This document shows positions 56,564 through 64,000 of a DNA stretch of 64,000 bases, piece by piece (the first letter of the stretch is position 1; each line of letters begins with the position of its first letter). The notes under the pieces were generated by a model. It saw only the letters and a list, made by a program, of their open reading frames with translations, made no database searches and was not told the origin of the DNA. The DNA is from Leptobrachium leishanense (taxonomy: Eukaryota > Chordata > Amphibia > Anura > Megophryidae), in NCBI GenBank assembly GCA_009667805.1, contig CM019070.1, forward strand, positions 51,354,451 through 51,418,450, read 5' to 3'. Position numbers and translations under genes: made by a program.

Positions 56564-57681
56564 GTCTTTTTTTTTCTCAAGTATAGAAATCAAAAATTTC
56601 ACCAAGAAAATAAAAAATACTCAGATTCCAAAAATCAATAAATTGAATAAAAAAAACACCTTTTTTTTACTATGAATCCTATGGGCTTAGCCGTCGGACT
56701 GAATCACGTCTATATGGGACAATTTCCCTGCTGCGGTACGGTGGTTTAAGTATACAATTCATCTTTTTTCATGTAACTTGTATCAGATCATCCGATTTCA
56801 TCTGACAAATCCTCCCCAAATTGGGAAAATTGCTAGTCTGTTGTCACAAAAAATCATTTTAAATTGTCTGGTGGTCGGAGGCAGTGGAAGAGGGCTGATT
56901 CACCTCCATGTTGTGAGGTTGGTCAGACGATGATGGCACCATCGCACAAATACGGACCCAGTGGACAGCCACTGAATTTGACTACTTTCATCTTGAAACG
57001 CAGAATGTTTTTTTGTATGTTATTCCCCTTTTCTCAGAACGCATCTTGCACTCGTATAGATCTCGCGTTGGCTCTTTAATTGGATCGTCTTGTCTGCAGG
57101 TCTGTTATCCCTGATGGTGTTTTGACATACGTATTCTGTTTACAGAAGTAGGTCAGTGCATATCCCGCAGCTTAGCTGCTGTGTAGCAATATTTTATCTA
57201 ATTTTGGGGCAGCATATCGTGATGTTTACAAACCCTGCTCCCGGCTGGCGTGTATTACACTACAGGGCAGGGCTTGAGATATTTGTGACGCACCTAGGAC
57301 TTAAAATATTTGTATGCAAATAGTTTTGCATATAGATTTGTGCAGGCTATAATTTAGGAGGCAGCGCTGTAACTGTTGCACGGGATGACTGTTTTCCTTT
57401 CTCCAAGTCTTCTGAGTGTCAGTGACCTGATACTCCAATGTAACGCAGTCACTGCTGGATTAGGGTTATGCATTTTCACGGGTCAGCAGTGGCATGTTAA
57501 GAGCTGTCTTTAGGTTTTCCCTTCCCTAAGGTGACAATTATCTGAAGCATTAAAACAGCGTGGACTTGCTTCGTCGCTAGCTGGAATACATTTATTTGCT
57601 GTGTTAATCTGTATATTTGTGTTTTTAATATCTTGCATTTATTACTTAGAAATTTTACAGTCGTTTACAGAAATACAATGT
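56564..57681. other. Putative intron, no recognisable feature
   Basis: Nothing recognised on either strand. Confidence 0.45.
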
Positions 57682-57760
57682 TCTTGAACCCAGGACATAC
57701 ATTGAGATTTCTCTTGTTTTCAAGTATCCTTCCTGGAAAAATACTTTGCAAATAAATACA
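57682..57760 (+). mobile_element. SINE tail fragment with an internal inversion
   Basis: Outer parts read CCCAGGACATAC and TATCCTTCCTGG as in the other copies, but the middle (57697-57725) reads TACATTGAGATTTCTCTTGT..TTTCAAGTA, the inverse complement of the usual segment. Confidence 0.8.
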
Positions 57761-57959
57761 TGCTTCTTGGGGAATAATGTTTTTCTTTTGTCAAGAAATG
57801 AACACCAGCTCTGATACCTGGCGTTACGTGTATTTGCAAAATAAAAATCATATAAAACTTCAAACTAAGTACACTACCCACAGTCCCCATTGTTCCTTTC
57901 CTGCTTAATCTTCCCTTGCACCCCATGTCTTCTCCTACTCCACTGTTTACCCTCACTTT

Positions 57960-58037
57960 AGTGTGTCACCCATCTAATCTTTAGATTGTAAACTCTCGAG
58001 CAGGGTCCTCTCTCCCACTTTTCTGTGTGATTATCTA
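57960..58037 (+). mobile_element. L2-type LINE 3' tail, left part (split by Tc1)
   Basis: TTTAGATTGTAAACTCTCGA, GCAGGGTCCTCTCTCCCAC, then the Tc1 element. The tail resumes at about 59689 with TATTTGTCATGTCTTGCCCT and ends near 59750 with GGTGCTTTATAAATG. Confidence 0.75.
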
Positions 58038-58039
58038 TA

Positions 58040-59686
<1,647 letters not shown>

Positions 59687-59750
59687 TATTTGTCATGTCT
59701 TGCCCTTTGTACTACACCACGGAACATGTTGGTGCTTTATAAATGTAACT

Positions 59751-60029
59751 AGCTACAAAGCTGTTACCTCTGGCTTGCGGTGCAGGGGATGGTATGATCT
59801 GCTGCCTCCTCTGGCTGTGTACAGAAGAACAATGGAACATTTGTCTGTATCCCGGATTGTGCAGGGAATTCTAGCAGGTGCCTCTCTGTTCTGATTTTTT
59901 TTTTTCTTCTCCTGTAAATAATGGTTTGCCATGGGATCATTGTAATCTGTTGTTTGGGATGCATGTTGACGAAGATCTTACAGAATGCTGAAGGTGCATT
60001 CTCACTGTAGCAGCTTAAATCATAAGTCC
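59751..60029. other. Spacer, nothing recognised
   Basis: Short non-coding stretch between an L2 tail and a SINE. Confidence 0.4.
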
Positions 60030-60212
60030 CGGCTTGGTGGAGTAGAGGTAACAGCACTGCTCTATAACTGTGGAGACACAGGTACGAATCCCGGCAAGAG
60101 CACCTCTCCAGTAAGTGTCCTTGGGCAAGACCCCTAACGGTACATACTCGCCACCCAGGACATACTTAGAGAGAAATCTCAATGTATCCTTCCTGGTAAA
60201 ATACTTTCTCAA
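60030..60212 (+). mobile_element. tRNA-derived SINE, near complete
   Basis: Head resembles a tRNA gene: CTTGGTGGAGTAGAGG (A-box-like), AGCACTGCTCTATAACTGTG, and GGTACGAATCC close to the B-box GGTTCGAATCC, followed by GGCAAGAGCACC. Then GTGTCCTTGGGCAAGAC, a block common in tRNA-SINE bodies, and the tail module GACATACTT..GAGAAATCTCAATGTATC, CTTCCTGGTAAAATAC. RNA polymerase III transcription would be expected for an intact source copy. Not a functional tRNA: arms do not pair fully. Confidence 0.8.
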
Positions 60213-60944
60213 AGTTATGGATGAAAATATTTCAGTGAGCTTTAAACATTGACTTTTCTAACCACCCGTGACACTAGTCCTAATAATTGCCCTTTTGTAA
60301 CCTCCATATTCCAATGAATCGCACAGATAGGATGCTGCGCTCTTCACAGGTATATAGTCATTTCCGATACTATTGCCTTGAGTGACTCGGTTACTTGCAA
60401 ATCACAATAAAGCAGCAAGCTTGGACTTGGCATATCCCATGGCCTTCCAATTTGGCTGCGTCTGTATTTTGACGCTCCAGGCATACTTTCCATGGCTGGA
60501 GTTAGAAGTTAAGTTTAGGTCACTATTTGTGTGTGTGTGTTTTTATCTTTTAAGGTTTGGGGTTTACATTTAACTTCCTTTTTAGGCAACAGATTCTGCC
60601 CCTTTTGTGTGTGCTTGCTGTGCTCGTGTACACTTTAAATGTGTCCACTTAAAGCTATATAGATTCGCAGGAATAAACTTAATAGTAGTGGGATTTTCAT
60701 TGGATAACCTCCTGGGGGAAGCAAAGATAACACAGGTAAGAACGTTGAACCTCTTTCAGCAGATTTATTACTTTCTACCTCAAAAATCAAAATAGCCCCA
60801 AGCCAGATTGATGTAATGCTCGCTTCAAAAGGATTGGTATCGGCTACAGGTGACCTCATCCCAGACTAGAGGCGACTCCATGCGCAGCAATGAAGAGCGT
60901 TCAGATAACAAAAAATATATATAAAAAGCTGTGTTTACAGTATT
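60213..60944. other. Putative intron, no recognisable feature
   Basis: TTTTTAGGCAACAGATTCTG at 60583 matches 50972. Otherwise nothing recognised. Confidence 0.4.
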
Positions 60945-61016
60945 TATTAAGTATTTTACTAGGAAGGATACATTGAGATTTCTCTTGTTTTCAAGTATGT
61001 CCTGGGTTCATGTGCG
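60945..61016 (-). mobile_element. SINE tail fragment
   Basis: Minus strand: CCCAGGACATACTTGAAAAC, AAGAGAAATCTCAATGTATC, CTTCCTAGTAAAATAC and an ATAAATA tail. Standard orientation of the module. Confidence 0.78.
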
Positions 61017-61328
61017 TCCTGTGCTGGTGATTTGTCTTGAGTTCTAAATTATAATTTTTTTACGACATAATTTTTAAAAATGCCATGTGTTTCTCTGCAT
61101 AACTTTTGTATGTTTGCTTTTATTGGTAACTGGTAAATCGTTTAAAAGTCGGTAACCTATTTTTATCCTATATACAATTGGATGTGTGTTCGAACACATA
61201 TAAAGACATTTGCACGTGCAGAGTGGAAGCGCACTCTAGAGACTGACTTGCACACAATGAAAGCCCTGTTTTATGACTGAAACTCTAAAGTAAATGTGTA
61301 CATGTTTATGATGTGTCCCAAGACCATA

Positions 61329-61545
61329 GGCGTGCGCAGGGGGTGTCCCCAGGCACACCCTATAATGTTAGGTGAATAGGTCCTCTTTCACCTCCTACAT
61401 TGACATTTTAAATGTCCCTTATTTGATTAATGATGAAAAGCCTAAAAACTGACTCTCTCTGATTACAGGATTGTTATTACTAATGAAAAATGTGTGAACA
61501 AAATCTTCTAAATATTGGTTTTAAGTGTTCCTTTGGTGCACACAC
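61329..61545 (+). repeat. Dispersed repeat, copy 2
   Basis: Homologous to 9027-9250 (TTTCACCTCCTACATTGACA, CTCTCTGATTACAGG). Starts GGCGTGCGCAGGGGGTGTCC. Termini unresolved. Confidence 0.7.
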
Positions 61546-62675
61546 TAAAGCAACAGACTGTGCACACTAGTGCCTAGGAGACACACACCGACACACATCT
61601 AACTGTTAGGAATAAGATCGTGAAAAAATCCTGCTAGGACTGTAACGTGGATTGTTTCACAATGAATTGAATTTCTATATACACACTATTTACTACACTA
61701 TGTTTTCGCTCTATACTCCAACTGTTACCTTTTTGAATATATTGATACAAAGTCTCAAATTTCTTTTGTAAACAGGCTTCTGTGTTTTATTAGGACCAAG
61801 GAAAATGTATTTCCACTAGCTCTACTTTTTCTGAAGCCTGTTCTTTCTTTCTGTCCTTTCAAGCCTGTTCCTTGCAGAGCCATACCTGTCTGTTCTGCTG
61901 CCCCCCCCCCAAACACACCTGTAGATAACACGCTGGTCACTGACATCAAGGGATCTTCTGAAAACCCTTGATCTTTGCTTTTTAGGTGTGTCTCTGAAAT
62001 TACAAGCTTTAGGGCAGAACGATTTTTTTTCCCTTTTTCTATGTTAAATTGACACTTCAGTTTAGATTTTTAAAGTGATCTTGTCCTTTAAACTGCAATA
62101 AAATGAATAGCAGGGCAGGGGCTAATAAACTTCATGCTGTCAGACATTTACTCGGGCAGTCTTTGTGGTGTAGCCAATCGCTCTGCTATTTTATCAGGCG
62201 ATCCTGCAGATCTGGTTCTTTTGGGTCAGTGCTGGAAAGCGTCTGATTGCATGGTCACAGAATCCTTGTGACAGGTCTCCCAACGTTTGCAGGGACGCCT
62301 GCACTTCAGGGAATGTCGCTGATGGATGTTATTCTATCTGGGATGTTTTATACAACTAGAATGCAATGTTTCTTATTTATATAATTTTCCAGTATCATTA
62401 TTACAGGTTAGAATTATACACCCACACCCCCAAACACATGGGAGAACCCGTAAAAAGAGGGACAATAGGCTTAAAGGACAAGGGGATTTGGACATAATGT
62501 AGGTATAATACTTCTGTAAAATACTGGCCTTTGTGAGCTACACTACTGCTTCATCAAACTGTTGCAGACACATTGTATCCTCGGTACAGTGACACAAATT
62601 AATCCACGCAATGCATATAAACAATGTGTTCTGAGATGAGGATGCAATGTTAAGGAACTTTTTTCCTGTCTAAAG
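61546..62675. other. Putative intron, no recognisable feature
   Basis: Poly-C at 61901-61910. Nothing else recognised. Confidence 0.45.
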
Positions 62676-62713
62676 CAGGGGACCGCAACCCTGGCACTCT
62701 TGATGATCTGGAA
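62676..62713 (+). mobile_element. Short hAT-type MITE, left end only
   Basis: CAGGGGACCGCAACCCTGGC, ACTCTTGATGATCTGGAACT matches the left arm of the CAGGGGTCAGCAAC family and is cut by the CR1 that follows. The rest may lie beyond the window. Confidence 0.5.
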
Positions 62714-64000
62714 CTAGAAACATAGAAAATGTCGGCAGATAAGAACCTTTCGGCCCATCTAGTCTGCCCAATTACATGGATACTTTACCTGGATTTATCT
62801 TTTTAGGATAGCCTTATGCCTATCCCAAGCCTGCTTAAACTCAATCACTGTTTTGGCCTCTACCACTTCAACTGGAAGGCTGTTCCATGTATCCACCACC
62901 CTCTCAGTAAAATAATGCTTTCTGATGTTACTTTTAAACCTTTGCCCCTCTAAGACTATGTCCTCTTGTTTTGCTACTTTGTTTCCTTTTAAATATACTC
63001 CCTTCCTCTACCTTGTGGATTCCCTTTACGTATTTAAATGTTTCTATCATATCTCCTCTGTCTCGTCTTTTTTCCAAGCTATACATGTTAAGATCATTAA
63101 GCCTTTCCTGGTAACTTTTCTCCTTCAAGCCGTACACCATTTTAGTAGCCCTTCTCTGAACTCTCTCCAAGATGTCTATATCCTTCTGGACATACGGTCT
63201 CCAGTACTGCACACAGTACTCCAAGTGAGGTCTCACCAGTGCTCTGTACAGTGGCATGAGCACTTCCCTTTTCCTACTGCTAATACCTCTCCCTACACAA
63301 CCAAGCATTCTGCTAGCATTTCCTGCTGCTCTATTACATGGACTACTTACCTTTAGATCTTCTGAAATAATAACCCCTAAATCCCTTTCCTCAGATGTTG
63401 AGGTTAGGACTGTATCAAATATTCTATATTCAGCCATTGGGTTTTTACGTCCCAGGTGCATTATCTTGCACTTATCCACATTAAAACTCAATTGCCACAG
63501 CTCCGACCATTTTTTTAGTTTACCTAAATCCTTTGTCATTTGGCTGATCCCTCCAGGAACGTCAACCCTGTTGCAAATCTTTGTCATCAGCAAAAAGACA
63601 TACTTTTACATTAATACCTTCTGCAATATCACTAATAAAAATATTAAATAGAATGGGTCCAAGTACTGACCCCTGAGGTACCCCACTGGTAACAAGACCT
63701 TGCACCAAATAAACTCCATTTACCACAACCCTCTGTTGCCTGTCACTCAGCCACTGCCTAATCCATTCAACAATATTGGAATCCAAGCTCAAAGATTGCA
63801 ATTTATTGATAAGCCTTCTATGCGGAACAGTATCAAAAGCCTTACTGAAATCTAAATAAGCAATGTCTACTGCACCACCTGTGTCTATTATTTTTGTTAC
63901 CCAATCAAAAAAATCAATAAGATTAGTTTGGCATGATCTCCCTGAGGTAAACCCATGTTGTTTCTGATCCTGTAATCTGTGTTTTTAGATGTTCAACAAT
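62714..64000 (-). mobile_element. CR1-type LINE, copy C, continues past the window end
   Basis: 3' end at 62714 with AGAAACATAGAAAATGTCGG, the inverse complement of the CR1 ending. Extends through the 3' UTR, the C-terminal region and into the polymerase palm. Same family as copy A (9485-11458), and closely similar to it. Confidence 0.92.
62934..64000 (-). pseudogene. CR1 reverse transcriptase pseudogene, copy C
   Basis: Minus strand, from 64000 down: IVEHLKT, then a 2-base loss near 63978 relative to copy A shifts frame; DFFDWVTKIIDTGGAVDIAY, LDFSKAFDTVPHRR, WIRQWLSDRQQRVVVNGVYL, GVPQGSVLGPILFNIF and LFADD follow. A second 2-base loss near 63588 (GATGACAAAGAT versus GATGACACAAAGAT in copy A) breaks the frame right after the catalytic FADD. 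The next frame, KICNRVDVPGGISQMTKDLG, KWSELWQLSFNVDKCKIMHL, runs unbroken to RGHSLRGAKV and a stop at 62934. In most other places it is more intact than copy A. Inactive. Confidence 0.9.

Noticed and set aside
60030..60105. Functional tRNA gene
   Set aside because: It has tRNA-like A and B boxes, but the acceptor and anticodon stems do not pair properly and it continues into the SINE body and tail.

Overview
The window looks like vertebrate, intron-rich, transposon-dense nuclear DNA, most likely from an anuran amphibian. That guess rests on the repeat mix: CR1 copies ending in the TTCTATG motif, L2-type LINE tails, a tRNA-headed SINE, and many non-autonomous Harbinger-, hAT- and piggyBac-like elements. 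No bacterial or organellar gene organisation is present. The species cannot be named from sequence alone.

Only one host gene is supported. A plus-strand exon at 35639-35979 holds a start codon (35718) and the first 87 codons of a protein that matches the N-terminus of ARHGAP29 (PARG1), a Rho GTPase-activating protein. It has a splice acceptor before it, a consensus donor after it, and an in-frame upstream stop. A GC- and CpG-rich block at about 17450-18120 on the same strand is the best candidate for its promoter and non-coding first exon. The intervening ~17.6 kb would then be intron 1, and everything after 35979 would be intron 2. I found no further coding exon before the window ends.

Layout. 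1-14 kb: intergenic sequence with Harbinger-type and CAGGGTTATTC-family elements, two copies of an hAT-like element with CAGTGGCGT termini (one carrying an L2 fragment, one a 21-bp minisatellite), a putative solo LTR, a piggyBac-like MITE and a CR1 LINE split by a Harbinger MITE. 14.2-17.45 kb: a large 19-22-bp satellite with a ~1.3-kb higher-order duplication, ending at the CpG island. 18-35 kb: putative intron 1, with three ~0.5-0.95-kb hAT elements (a fourth lies in intron 2), a fold-back mariner derivative with two nested insertions, a second CAGGGTTATTC element and an hAT with 18-bp repeats. 36-64 kb: putative intron 2, with a tandem run of hAT MITEs sharing their target-site repeat as spacer, L2 remnants, Harbinger MITEs, a third CAGGGTTATTC element, a full-length degraded Tc1 transposon nested in an L2 tail, SINEs, and a minus-strand CR1 running off the end.

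All transposon reading frames seen are broken. Many element boundaries are unusually well supported because both ends and the target-site duplications can be read directly. Family names for non-autonomous elements are inferred from target-site length and terminal motif, not from a database search.
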